Source: Dehalococcoidia bacterium UBA1152 (lineage in GTDB: Bacteria; Chloroflexota; Dehalococcoidia; Lucifugimonadales; UBA2962). Taken from it: a stretch of 17,693 nucleotides of DNA. Below are positions 1-6,505 of this stretch, piece after piece. The position numbers and the translations under genes were made by a program. Positions within the stretch are counted from its first letter, which is position 1; each line of letters opens with the position of its first letter. The stretch lies in assembly GCA_002311285.1 (NCBI GenBank), contig DBZU01000072.1:111052-128744 (forward strand), read 5' to 3'. The notes beneath the pieces were generated by a model. It made no database searches, had not been told where the DNA came from, and saw only the letters and a program-made list of their open reading frames with translations.

Positions 1-293
1 TGCTGACTCGTTTACCATTCAACGTGCCTACTGATCCGATCTTCGCTGCCCGATCAGACTGGTTTCAGAAACCATTTAAAGAATATGCCGTTCCACAAGC
101 AGTAATTCGCTTAAGGCAGGGCTTTGGTAGGTTGATAAGGACTGAGACAGATCGAGGTGTGGCTGTAGTATTAGACAAACGTATTCTGTCAAAAGGTTAT
201 GGCAAAGTATTTTTGGAATCTATGCCGCCCGCCCGAGTTTTTAAGACCACAACTTTAGAGATGCCTAACATTATCAAACAATTTTTGGGTTGA
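1..293 (+). CDS. dinG: DinG-like ATP-dependent DNA helicase, C-terminal end (partial)
   Basis: The reading frame is open from the left edge, so the gene starts outside the window; only about 97 C-terminal residues are present. They match the end of DinG/XPD-like superfamily 2 helicases. An LPFNVPTDP stretch leads into helicase motif VI, QGFGRLIRTETDRG, where the Gln and Arg residues contact ATP, then a VVLDKRI strand and a YGK..LESMPPAR segment typical of this family. Such enzymes unwind DNA 5' to 3', and many carry an iron-sulfur cluster, but that part is not visible here. The frame ends with TGA eight bases before the glycosylase start, so the two repair genes are probably co-transcribed. 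The exact subfamily (DinG, YoaA or a DnaQ-helicase fusion) cannot be decided from this fragment. Confidence 0.88.
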   Translation, partial: LTRLPFNVPTDPIFAARSDWFQKPFKEYAVPQAVIRLRQGFGRLIRTETDRGVAVVLDKRILSKGYGKVFLESMPPARVFKTTTLEMPNIIKQFLG

Positions 294-300
294 CGAAATA

Positions 301-1224
301 TTGTTAATTAGAATTGAGTCAGCCTTTAATCTGGAATCAACATTAGATAGTGGTCAAGCATTTCGGTGGCAAAATCGAGGTGACTATTTTGAAGGCGTGA
401 TAGATAAATCGATTATTCTGATAAAAAAAAGTAGCGACGGAATAGAATTCGAATCTTTCCCTCAAAGTGAAAAAGAGTTCAAGACGAAATTGCGGTATTA
501 TCTTTCCTTACACGATGATCTGGAACTCATATCTCAATCAATTGCTGTAGACCGAAACATCCAATCCTATATTGATCAATACTATGGCATGAGAATTTTG
601 AAACAAGATCCTTGGGAATGTTTAATTTCATTCATATGTTCCTCTAATTCTAATGTGTCTAGAGTTAAGAAAAATATCGAAGATATGTCTGCAGCTTTCG
701 GGGAAAGGATTGAAGCTTTTGGAAGTGTGAGACACACCTTCCCTTCCCCGAACCAATTGGAGAATGCCAATATACCTGCTCTTCGACGACTTAGGCTTGG
801 TTATAGGGCAGAGTATATTTATGAAGCGGCAAAAATGGTCTCGCAACATGTAATAAACCCATGGTCATTGGTTGAGGAATCCTATGAAGAAGCGCTTCAT
901 ACCTTAACGAAAATACCTGGTGTTGGGGATAAAGTCGCGAATTGCATAATGTTGTTTTCTATGGGTAAGGACGACGCTTTTCCTGTCGATGTTTGGATTG
1001 ATCGAATTATTAAAGAACTTTATCCTGAAGAATTAGATGATTATATTCAAAGCAAGTATTTAAATCAGTCAGCAACTAAAAAGAGGGCTAAAGATATACC
1101 GAAAAGCCAATCGATCAACAGAAGAATTATAAAAGACTGGGCTAGGGAATATTTTGGAGATTATGCTGGATGGGCTAATCATTACATGTTTCATGAGAGG
1201 CGTAAAAGATTACTGCGCAGTTAA
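301..1224 (+). CDS. ogg: 8-oxoguanine DNA glycosylase/AP lyase (OGG1 type)
   Basis: A 307-residue base-excision repair enzyme that removes 8-oxoguanine and nicks the abasic site. The N-terminal OGG domain carries SGQAFRW (about residues 17-23), the family's GQ.FRW signature. The helix-hairpin-helix GPD core follows, with PGVGDKVANC containing the Schiff-base lysine K211 and FPVDVW containing the catalytic aspartate D230. Their spacing of 19 residues equals K249-D268 of human OGG1. The start is a TTG seven bases after the helicase stop; no in-frame ATG precedes the conserved N-terminus and only a weak GGGT lies upstream, so the exact start is uncertain. The 3' end overlaps the end of the convergent SDR gene by 15 bases. 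It probably forms an operon with the helicase upstream. Family assignment is secure; activity is inferred. Confidence 0.93.
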   Translation: MLIRIESAFNLESTLDSGQAFRWQNRGDYFEGVIDKSIILIKKSSDGIEFESFPQSEKEFKTKLRYYLSLHDDLELISQSIAVDRNIQSYIDQYYGMRILKQDPWECLISFICSSNSNVSRVKKNIEDMSAAFGERIEAFGSVRHTFPSPNQLENANIPALRRLRLGYRAEYIYEAAKMVSQHVINPWSLVEESYEEALHTLTKIPGVGDKVANCIMLFSMGKDDAFPVDVWIDRIIKELYPEELDDYIQSKYLNQSATKKRAKDIPKSQSINRRIIKDWAREYFGDYAGWANHYMFHERRKRLLRS

Positions 1225-1980
1225 CCCTCCATCTATAGATAGACACGAACCCGTAACATATGATGATGCATCAGACCATAAAAATGTAACTAACCCAGCA
1301 ATGCTTTCTGGAGTTCCAAATCGTTTGATTGGGTGAAAATCCCGTGCTTTTTTCCACGCTTCAGAATGTCTGCCATATAATTGATTAAACATAGGAGTTT
1401 CCACACCGCCAGGACAAACGGCATTTATACGGATTCCTTGATCGGCGTAGTCTAAAGCAGCGCTTTTTGTCAGTCCGTTCAAACCATGTTTGTTAGCCGT
1501 GTAAGTAGTAAAACCTCTCGTGCCAATTAACCCGTTTGCAGAGGACATATTGACAATGCTTCCTCCACCTTTGGATAACATATGCTGAATTTCATGCTTC
1601 ATACATAAAAATGGCGCAGTTAAATTTACTGACATCATATGATTCCAAATATCGGAATCAATTTCGTGTATAGGTACTGTTGGTGCTCCTGTGGCTGCGT
1701 TATTACAAGCCAAATCAACTTCGCCGTATTTTTTTATAGTTTGCTCAAACAAGCTATCAATTTGTTTTGGATCTGACATGTCTGCCTTGAAGAATGACGC
1801 CTCTCCGCCTTTACCTAAAATGTAATTAACTGTTTCATTGCCGGTTGTTTCGTCTCGCGCTCCTATTACAACCTTTGCGCCCTCAATGGCCGCTCTAATT
1901 GAAATTGCTTTACCAATACCGGAGTTGCCACCAGTAATTAACGCTACTTTGTTTTTTAATAATTCTGTCACTGTTCTCAC
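1210..1980 (-). CDS. SDR-family NAD(P)-dependent oxidoreductase
   Basis: A 256-residue classical short-chain dehydrogenase. The Rossmann fold begins with TGGNSGIG (residues 16-23), and NNAA (93-96) stabilises the central sheet. The catalytic set is S146/S147, Y160 and K164 in the YTANK motif, followed by CPGGVETPM after strand six. An Arg (R42, in IGARD) at the end of strand two hints at NADP(H) preference, which is inference. Classical SDRs oxidise or reduce alcohols, ketones or acyl-ACP-like substrates; the substrate here cannot be named. GTG at 1980 is used as start, and another GTG lies three codons in; neither has a good ribosome binding site. It is the last gene of the six-gene minus-strand run, 45 bases after the second SDR, and its tail overlaps the glycosylase gene. 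Confidence 0.9.
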   Translation of the reverse strand: MRTVTELLKNKVALITGGNSGIGKAISIRAAIEGAKVVIGARDETTGNETVNYILGKGGEASFFKADMSDPKQIDSLFEQTIKKYGEVDLACNNAATGAPTVPIHEIDSDIWNHMMSVNLTAPFLCMKHEIQHMLSKGGGSIVNMSSANGLIGTRGFTTYTANKHGLNGLTKSAALDYADQGIRINAVCPGGVETPMFNQLYGRHSEAWKKARDFHPIKRFGTPESIAGLVTFLWSDASSYVTGSCLSIDGGLTAQ

Positions 1981-2025
1981 TTATGTTTTAATTTTAGGCA
2001 AATAGTTAGATTAATTAGCTTTTCA

Positions 2026-2790
2026 TTATCGAGCTAGCATTCCTGCATCTACTGGCATAGAAGACCCGTGTACAAACGAAGCATCCTTTGTGCAAAGCCA
2101 AACAACCATTTCTGCAACCTCTTCTGCAGTCCCATATCTTTTCATTGGTACGTTTGACTTCCATTCTTCATATAACTCAGGATGATCATCCCAAAATGGT
2201 TGGTTAATTTGTGTATCGATAATACCTGGAGCTACACAATTGATGCGAATTCCCTTGGCGCCATATTCAAGTGCGGCGCTTTGTGTAAAACCAACTACCG
2301 CATGTTTACTCGCCGCATATATAGAAAGACCAGCGCCTCCAACCAAACCTGCTTGTGAAGCTGCATTTACGATACAGCCACTTTGCTGCTCCAGCATTAT
2401 TGGGATTTCGTATTTCATACATAGCCAAACACCTTTCGAGTTTATGTTCATAACTTTGTCATAATCCTCTTCGGTGCATTGATCTATTGTTTTATCAAAT
2501 AGTCCAATACCGGCGTTATTAAATGCAAAATCTAATCGATTATGGGACTTTATGATCTGTTCCATTAGCGATTTTACTTCAGCTTGGTTTGACACATCGG
2601 CGCGAATAAAATGTGCAGATCCTCCATTTTCTGTAATTTCAGACACGGTTTTATTTCCCGAAATTTCATTGACATCTGAACAAATTATTTTTGCCCCTTT
2701 TTCTGCAAGCTTTATTGCACTTGCTCTACCGATGCCGTTTGCCGCACCAGTTACTAAAGCAACTTTTCCAGAAAATTCTTTATCTTCCAA
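2026..2790 (-). CDS. SDR-family NAD(H)-dependent oxidoreductase
   Basis: A 254-residue classical SDR, full length for the family. Visible are TGAANGIG (14-21), Asp39 after strand two (SDV, usually an NAD(H) marker), NNAG (91-94), catalytic S145, Y158 and K162 in YAASK, then APGIIDT. The C-terminus ends DAGMLAR, as in FabG/cyclopentanol dehydrogenase-like members. The start is a TTG preceded by AGAGG ten bases upstream, giving the expected short N-terminus before the Rossmann strand. It lies 51 bases downstream of the MscR-like alcohol dehydrogenase and is clearly a divergent paralogue of the next SDR. The pairing suggests successive oxidation steps on related alcohol or ketone substrates; the actual substrate is unknown. 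Confidence 0.9.
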   Translation of the reverse strand: MEDKEFSGKVALVTGAANGIGRASAIKLAEKGAKIICSDVNEISGNKTVSEITENGGSAHFIRADVSNQAEVKSLMEQIIKSHNRLDFAFNNAGIGLFDKTIDQCTEEDYDKVMNINSKGVWLCMKYEIPIMLEQQSGCIVNAASQAGLVGGAGLSIYAASKHAVVGFTQSAALEYGAKGIRINCVAPGIIDTQINQPFWDDHPELYEEWKSNVPMKRYGTAEEVAEMVVWLCTKDASFVHGSSMPVDAGMLAR

Positions 2791-2841
2791 TTTCTTATAA
2801 CCTCTACGAACTTATTTTTCATAACTATCCTAATGCTGACA

Positions 2842-3927
2842 TCAAAGTATTACGACACTTCTAAGCACTTCTCCACGCTGCATCTTTTGAAAAGACTCCT
2901 CCACCTCATGTAGTGATATTGTCTCGGAAACAAATTTTTCCAGTGGTAGTTTGCCTTGCAAATACAAATCTATATAAATGGGAAAATCTCTCGTAGGCAA
3001 ACAATCTCCATACCAAGACGATTTTAGACTGCCTCCTCTTCCAAAAACGTCCAACAAAGGCAATTCTATTTTCATATCTGGACTAGGTACGCCTACAAGG
3101 ACTACTGTTCCAGCCAAGTCCCTGCAATAAAAAGCCTGTTCATAGGTAAGCGGATTGCCCACTGCCTCTATAGCGAGGTCGACCCCATTACCATTGGTCA
3201 ATTTCCTGATTTCCTCTACCGGGTCCTGATCAATAGAATTGACCGTATGAGTAGCGCCGAAATCTCTCGCCCACTCAAGTTTCCTATCGTCTATATCGAC
3301 TGCTATGATCGTGTGAGCTCCAGCCAACTTGGATCCTGCGATGGCGGCATTTCCAACTCCACCGCATCCTATAACTGCTACGGAATCTCCTCTAGACACA
3401 CCGCCTGTGTTGATAGCGGCGCCTAGGCCTGCCATAATACCGCATCCTATTAAGCCAGATGCAGCTGGGTCCGCGTCCGAATTAACCTTAATCGCTTGGC
3501 CCGCGTCTACAAGTGTAAGTTCCGCAAAAGCACCTATACCAAGTGCTGGTGATAAGGGAGTTCCATCGGCTAACGTCATTTTCTGGATTGCATTGCGACT
3601 TTCGAAACAATACCAAGGTCGGCCTCTAATGCAAGATCTGCAAGTGCCACAAGGTGAGCGCCACGCCAATATCACGAAATCTCCAGGGACGACGTTCTCT
3701 ACTCCTAACCCGGCCGAGAAAACAACTCCTGCAGCCTCATGTCCAAGGAAGAATGGAAAATCATTGGAGATAGCTCCCTCCCTGTAATGTAAATCTGTAT
3801 GACACACACCACACGCCTTCACCTCCACCAATACCTCGCCTGGCCCCGGATCAGGAATCAACACCTTCTCTACTGTAACAGGTGCTCCTTTGGATTTTGA
3901 GATAATCCCCTTTACTTCGTTCACCAT
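2842..3927 (-). CDS. Zn-dependent MDR alcohol dehydrogenase, S-(hydroxymethyl)mycothiol dehydrogenase-like
   Basis: A 361-residue class III-like zinc alcohol dehydrogenase. It resembles actinobacterial mycothiol-dependent formaldehyde dehydrogenase (MscR/AdhE2) along its whole length: GVCHTDL.YREG, LGHEAAG, PGDFVIL.WR, GIGAFAE, GAAINTGGV, DLAGTVVLVGVP, LKSSWYGDCLP and a C-terminal GEVLRSVV. Catalytic zinc ligands are C42 and H63 with E64, plus a later Cys; structural zinc ligands are C93, C96, C99 and C107; the nucleotide site is GCGGVG. The frame stays open 18 codons further upstream (to 3981), but the ATG at 3927 has a perfect GGGAGG six bases ahead and gives the family length of 361, so I chose it. 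Sampled stretches are about 55% GC, richer than the flanking genes, suggesting acquisition by transfer. Whether mycothiol, another thiol or a plain alcohol is the substrate is unknown. Confidence 0.92.
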   Translation of the reverse strand: MVNEVKGIISKSKGAPVTVEKVLIPDPGPGEVLVEVKACGVCHTDLHYREGAISNDFPFFLGHEAAGVVFSAGLGVENVVPGDFVILAWRSPCGTCRSCIRGRPWYCFESRNAIQKMTLADGTPLSPALGIGAFAELTLVDAGQAIKVNSDADPAASGLIGCGIMAGLGAAINTGGVSRGDSVAVIGCGGVGNAAIAGSKLAGAHTIIAVDIDDRKLEWARDFGATHTVNSIDQDPVEEIRKLTNGNGVDLAIEAVGNPLTYEQAFYCRDLAGTVVLVGVPSPDMKIELPLLDVFGRGGSLKSSWYGDCLPTRDFPIYIDLYLQGKLPLEKFVSETISLHEVEESFQKMQRGEVLRSVVIL

Positions 3928-3933
3928 TCTATG

Positions 3934-3939
3934 CCTCCC
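3934..3939 (-). promoter_or_regulatory. Shine-Dalgarno site fixing the start of the MscR-like dehydrogenase
   Basis: The minus strand reads GGGAGG, then six bases, then ATG at 3927. It is far better than anything ahead of the more distal in-frame ATG at 3981, and it decides the start codon. Confidence 0.8.
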
Positions 3940-4016
3940 ATTGGTGGCCATCATATTTCCAGCCAGACTTTTTATAATCATAGCTTGGTCTTAACAACCT
4001 ATAGTTATATATGTCC

Positions 4017-4283
4017 CTATTGAGTAAATAGTTCCGATCTGATCTCGTCAACTAATTTTGACTCGTCAGGAAATTCTCCTTTGTCTAACTTGGAATACAT
4101 TAACTTATCGCCGACTGAAACTTCAAAAGCGCCTCCATCAGCTGGAATTAATAAAATGCCACTTATATCCCAGGAACATAGGCCCATAAGTTGTTTTGAC
4201 AGGCTAACTGCCTGCGGCACATAATCTCAGGGGACACAATATTTAATACTAATTAGCGGCCTGGCTTCAACATTGCCTAGCAT
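4017..4283 (-). CDS. Rdx/SelW-like selenoprotein with in-frame UGA (Sec19) in a CxxU motif
   Basis: Read from ATG 4283 through one in-frame TGA at 4227-4229 to TAG 4017-4019, this encodes 88 residues. The TGA falls in YCVPUDYVPQAV, so U19 pairs with C16 in the CxxU redox motif of the Rdx (SelW/SelT/SelH) thioredoxin-fold family. After the TGA come the family's other hallmarks: a PADGGAFEVSV strand pair and a KGEFPDESKLVDEIR helix. Upstream of the TGA is the expected first strand, LISIKYC. AGGAG six bases before the ATG supports initiation ahead of the TGA. A SECIS-like hairpin follows the TGA. The family is thought to act as a small thiol/selenol oxidoreductase. Neighbours are flavin/F420 oxidoreductases upstream and the zinc dehydrogenase downstream. 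If the TGA were a stop, only a GTG-initiated 67-residue piece lacking the active site would remain, which is why normal gene calling would truncate it. The selenocysteine reading is inference; the family match is strong. Confidence 0.85.
4199..4215 (-). promoter_or_regulatory. Candidate bacterial SECIS hairpin for the Rdx selenoprotein
   Basis: On the transcript, 11 nt after the UGA, the sequence GCAGGC-AGUUA-GCCUGU forms a six-pair stem (five Watson-Crick and one G-U) closed by a five-base loop. Seventeen nt separate the UGA from the loop, and a G is the second loop base. These are the features recognised for bacterial SECIS elements bound by SelB (short upper stem, G in the first loop positions, about 16-37 nt from the UGA). 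The hairpin lies wholly inside the coding region, as is usual in bacteria. Confidence 0.7.
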
Positions 4284-4289
4284 AAATTT

Positions 4290-4294
4290 CTCCT
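4290..4294 (-). promoter_or_regulatory. Shine-Dalgarno site of the Rdx selenoprotein
   Basis: The minus strand reads AGGAG, six bases, then ATG at 4283. It places the initiation codon 18 codons before the in-frame UGA, so ribosomes are expected to meet the UGA during elongation. Confidence 0.8.
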
Positions 4295-4360
4295 AACAAT
4301 TGCATCGCAATTTTTGAATCAAAAGTTTAACATCCTAGGTTTAAAATAAGCCCGCTTTGG

Positions 4361-5347
4361 TTACAAGACAGCTTTAACAAGTTTCGTGAACCGTTCCATC
4401 TTAAATAAAGTTTCATCTATATTCTTGCCTTTATAATCCAGCGTTAAGTAGCTAATGCCAAGTTCTCCCAAATTATAGATGTCTTCTGCAACTTGTCCCG
4501 GGTCACCTGTCAACATTTTCCTATTTCCATTGTCATCAAATGTTGGTTCGGCATCTGAATACCACATTTCGGCACTTAAGGCGACATCGATTGTATCAAT
4601 ATCTCGGTCCGATTCATTTAACTGATAGTTTAATTTGCCGATGCCATCCTTCAAGCGATCCAGTGTGTCTAAAGGATATTTCGGATTGTTGCCAAATGGA
4701 TACCACACGTCCCCATAATTAGCAGCACGTCTAAGAGCAGCCGGACTCTCTCCTCCAATCCAAATTGGCGGATAAGGTTTCTGAATAGGCTTGGGTTCAA
4801 AGTAAATATCTGAAAAAGAAACATATTCACCTGTGAATTTAGGGTTTTGACTGGTCCATAATTCTCTGAAAGCATTTATGTATTCGTTAGTTACAGCGCC
4901 ACGCTTTTTAAAAGTATCCAGACCCAGTGCCTCAAATTCCTCCTCCATCCATCCAGCGCCGCAACCTACAATTAACCGTCCATTGGAAAGGACGTCGATT
5001 GTTGCCAATATTTTTGCTGTCAGAACTGGCTGACGATATGGCAATATGCACACCGAGCTTAAAAGGTTTATTTTGGATGTATGTGCAGCCAAATAAGACA
5101 GTGTTGTAAGCTGTTCGAAATGTAGTCCCTCGTCATCTTTCCCCTGGCTGTCTTTGCTAGACCATTCCCCTAGGAAAATTCCCGAGTCGCTATATGGATA
5201 GCTTGATTGAATCGATCTTGGAATAACTAAGTGGTCTCCTATATGCAAATAATCAAAACCTAGTTGTTCACCATGAGTTGCAACCTTAGATAAATTATCT
5301 GGACCCGCAAAAGGACCGGTTGAAGGCACCTCAAATCCAAATTTCAA
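4361..5347 (-). CDS. LLM-class F420-dependent (luciferase-like) oxidoreductase, copy 1
   Basis: A 328-residue single-domain TIM-barrel of the bacterial luciferase-like superfamily, closest in pattern to the F420-type group. It begins MKFGFEVP (strand one) and has GDHLVIP, EQLTTLSYLAAHT and the signature run PYRQPVLTAK.LATIDVLSNGR followed by GCGAGWMEEEFEALG. Then comes FEPKPIQKPYPPIWIGGESPAALRRA, where the GGES region lines the cofactor phosphate site. Such enzymes use coenzyme F420 or FMN to oxidise or reduce alcohols, ketones or heteroatom compounds; the substrate is unknown. Its ATG overlaps the stop of the upstream paralogue (ATGA), implying translational coupling, and the selenoprotein starts 77 bases downstream. 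It looks like an old tandem duplicate of the neighbour, since long blocks are shared but the insert near residues 55-75 differs. Confidence 0.9.
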   Translation of the reverse strand: MKFGFEVPSTGPFAGPDNLSKVATHGEQLGFDYLHIGDHLVIPRSIQSSYPYSDSGIFLGEWSSKDSQGKDDEGLHFEQLTTLSYLAAHTSKINLLSSVCILPYRQPVLTAKILATIDVLSNGRLIVGCGAGWMEEEFEALGLDTFKKRGAVTNEYINAFRELWTSQNPKFTGEYVSFSDIYFEPKPIQKPYPPIWIGGESPAALRRAANYGDVWYPFGNNPKYPLDTLDRLKDGIGKLNYQLNESDRDIDTIDVALSAEMWYSDAEPTFDDNGNRKMLTGDPGQVAEDIYNLGELGISYLTLDYKGKNIDETLFKMERFTKLVKAVL

Positions 5348-6321
5348 TTCATCACCTTGGGCATTATTTCTTTACTGAACAGATCCATTCTTTCTTTGGA
5401 TTCTCCCGTAGAGGATGAAAGTAAATCAAAGCCGAGAACATCGATTAACAGATATTTAACCCCTATCTCTTTAAGTGATCGGATGTCGGAAACAATCTGA
5501 TCACAACTGCCGGTAAGAATTGTTCTTTCACCTTCTGAAGATTTATGTGTTTTTCGTTCATCGTACCAACTTGCGGCATATGCTAATAAGATTGAATCAG
5601 GGTCTCTCCCCGCATCATAGCCATGCTGTTTTACCCTTTCATAGTAACTAACAATTCGGTCTGTTTTCTGCAACCTATATCTTGGATTATTGCCAATTGG
5701 ATACCACACATCAGCATACTTTCCTGCTCTTTTTAACGCCGCTGGGCTTTCTCCGCCAGTCCAGATTGGGGGATGAGGTTTTTGAATAGGCTTAGGCTCG
5801 AAAGCGATATTGCTAAACGAAACGTATTTCCCTTTATATTCAGGGTTAGATGACGTCCACATCTCTTTAAAAGCGGAGATGTATTCGTCAGTGACTCCAC
5901 CTCTAAAGTCATAATTATCTAACCCCAGTGCTTCGAACTCTTCTCGCATCCATCCTGCACCCACCCCCAAAATTAGTCGACCCCTCGACAGCACATCGAT
6001 CGTCGCCAGTACTTTTCCAGCATGGATAGCTGCTCTATATGGAGTTACCATAACACTCGTTAAGAGCTTTACTTTAGATGTCAATCCAGCAATAAAAGAC
6101 AGCGTCGTAAGCTGTTCCAAGCAGTCTCCAAAAAATTCTCCACCTGGAAATTCCCCCGTATCGCTATAAGGATAAGTGGAAGCGATAGTCTGGGGGACAA
6201 CTATATGGTCAGATACAGCAAGAAAATCAAATCCTAAAGCTTCACCTTGTTGAGCAAGGCTAATAAGTCCGTCACGATTTGACAAAGGTCCTCTATTGGG
6301 TAGTACAAAACCAAATTTCAT
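5344..6321 (-). CDS. LLM-class F420-dependent (luciferase-like) oxidoreductase, copy 2
   Basis: A 325-residue paralogue of the next gene, and the first gene of the minus-strand run. It starts MKFGFVLPNRGP and carries SDHIVVP, EQLTTLSFIAGLTS, PYRAAIHAGKVLATIDVLSRGR, GVGAGWMREEFEALG and FEPKPIQKPHPPIWTGGESPAALKRAGKY in the same order as copy 1, confirming a tandem duplication. The role is flavin- or F420-dependent oxidoreduction of an unknown substrate. AGGAGT about nine bases before the ATG supports the start. Upstream on the minus strand is a good promoter (TTGACA, 17 bp, TATTGT) facing away from lexA. The four-base ATGA overlap with copy 1 suggests the two proteins are made in linked amounts, perhaps as a heteromer, which is inference. 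Confidence 0.9.
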   Translation of the reverse strand: MKFGFVLPNRGPLSNRDGLISLAQQGEALGFDFLAVSDHIVVPQTIASTYPYSDTGEFPGGEFFGDCLEQLTTLSFIAGLTSKVKLLTSVMVTPYRAAIHAGKVLATIDVLSRGRLILGVGAGWMREEFEALGLDNYDFRGGVTDEYISAFKEMWTSSNPEYKGKYVSFSNIAFEPKPIQKPHPPIWTGGESPAALKRAGKYADVWYPIGNNPRYRLQKTDRIVSYYERVKQHGYDAGRDPDSILLAYAASWYDERKTHKSSEGERTILTGSCDQIVSDIRSLKEIGVKYLLIDVLGFDLLSSSTGESKERMDLFSKEIMPKVMN

Positions 6322-6338
6322 TTTATAAAAACTCCTTC

Positions 6339-6367
6339 ACAATAATGCTAGTTAAGTTTACTGTCAA
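6339..6367 (-). promoter_or_regulatory. Sigma70-type promoter of the LLM/selenoprotein operon
   Basis: The minus strand carries a consensus -35 TTGACA (6367-6362), a 17-bp spacer and TATTGT (6344-6339, four of six matches to TATAAT). It points toward the LLM gene starting at 6321. It lies back to back with the lexA promoter, five bases from that promoter's -35. Confidence 0.55.
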
Positions 6368-6371
6368 CGCC

Positions 6372-6400
6372 TTGACACTTAAGAACAACAGTGCTAACTT
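6372..6400 (+). promoter_or_regulatory. Probable lexA promoter
   Basis: A perfect -35 TTGACA (6372-6377), then 17 bp and a weak -10 TAACTT (6395-6400). The first GAAC-N4-GTGC box fills the spacer, the classic position for a self-repressing LexA operator. The weak -10 lowers confidence. Confidence 0.45.
6383..6394 (+). promoter_or_regulatory. Candidate LexA operator 1
   Basis: GAAC-AACA-GTGC differs at one half-site base from the Gram-positive/actinobacterial SOS box core GAAC-N4-GTTC. It sits between the -35 and -10 elements of the putative lexA promoter, consistent with autorepression. Confidence 0.5.
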
Positions 6401-6407
6401 TATTACA

Positions 6408-6419
6408 GAACATACGTGC
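6408..6419 (+). promoter_or_regulatory. Candidate LexA operator 2
   Basis: GAAC-ATAC-GTGC, the same pattern as operator 1 and 25 bp downstream of it, near the expected transcription start. The same departure from GAAC-N4-GTTC in both copies suggests a lineage-specific variant of the box rather than chance. Confidence 0.5.
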
Positions 6420-6505
6420 GACAACATACAATTTACAATCCCAGTTGATTTCCAAATCATAGCTTCAATTTGACACAAACTGTAATTCAGATAAGGAATT
6501 AATAA

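Noticed and set aside
3329..3787. A 152-codon open frame on the plus strand opposite the MscR-like gene
   Set aside because: It is an antisense shadow of a well-conserved dehydrogenase in GC-richer DNA, with no family resemblance.
4017..4220. The Rdx gene as a complete 67-residue protein starting at GTG 4220
   Set aside because: This lacks the first strand and the CxxU site and has no ribosome site. The longer reading through UGA explains all conserved parts.
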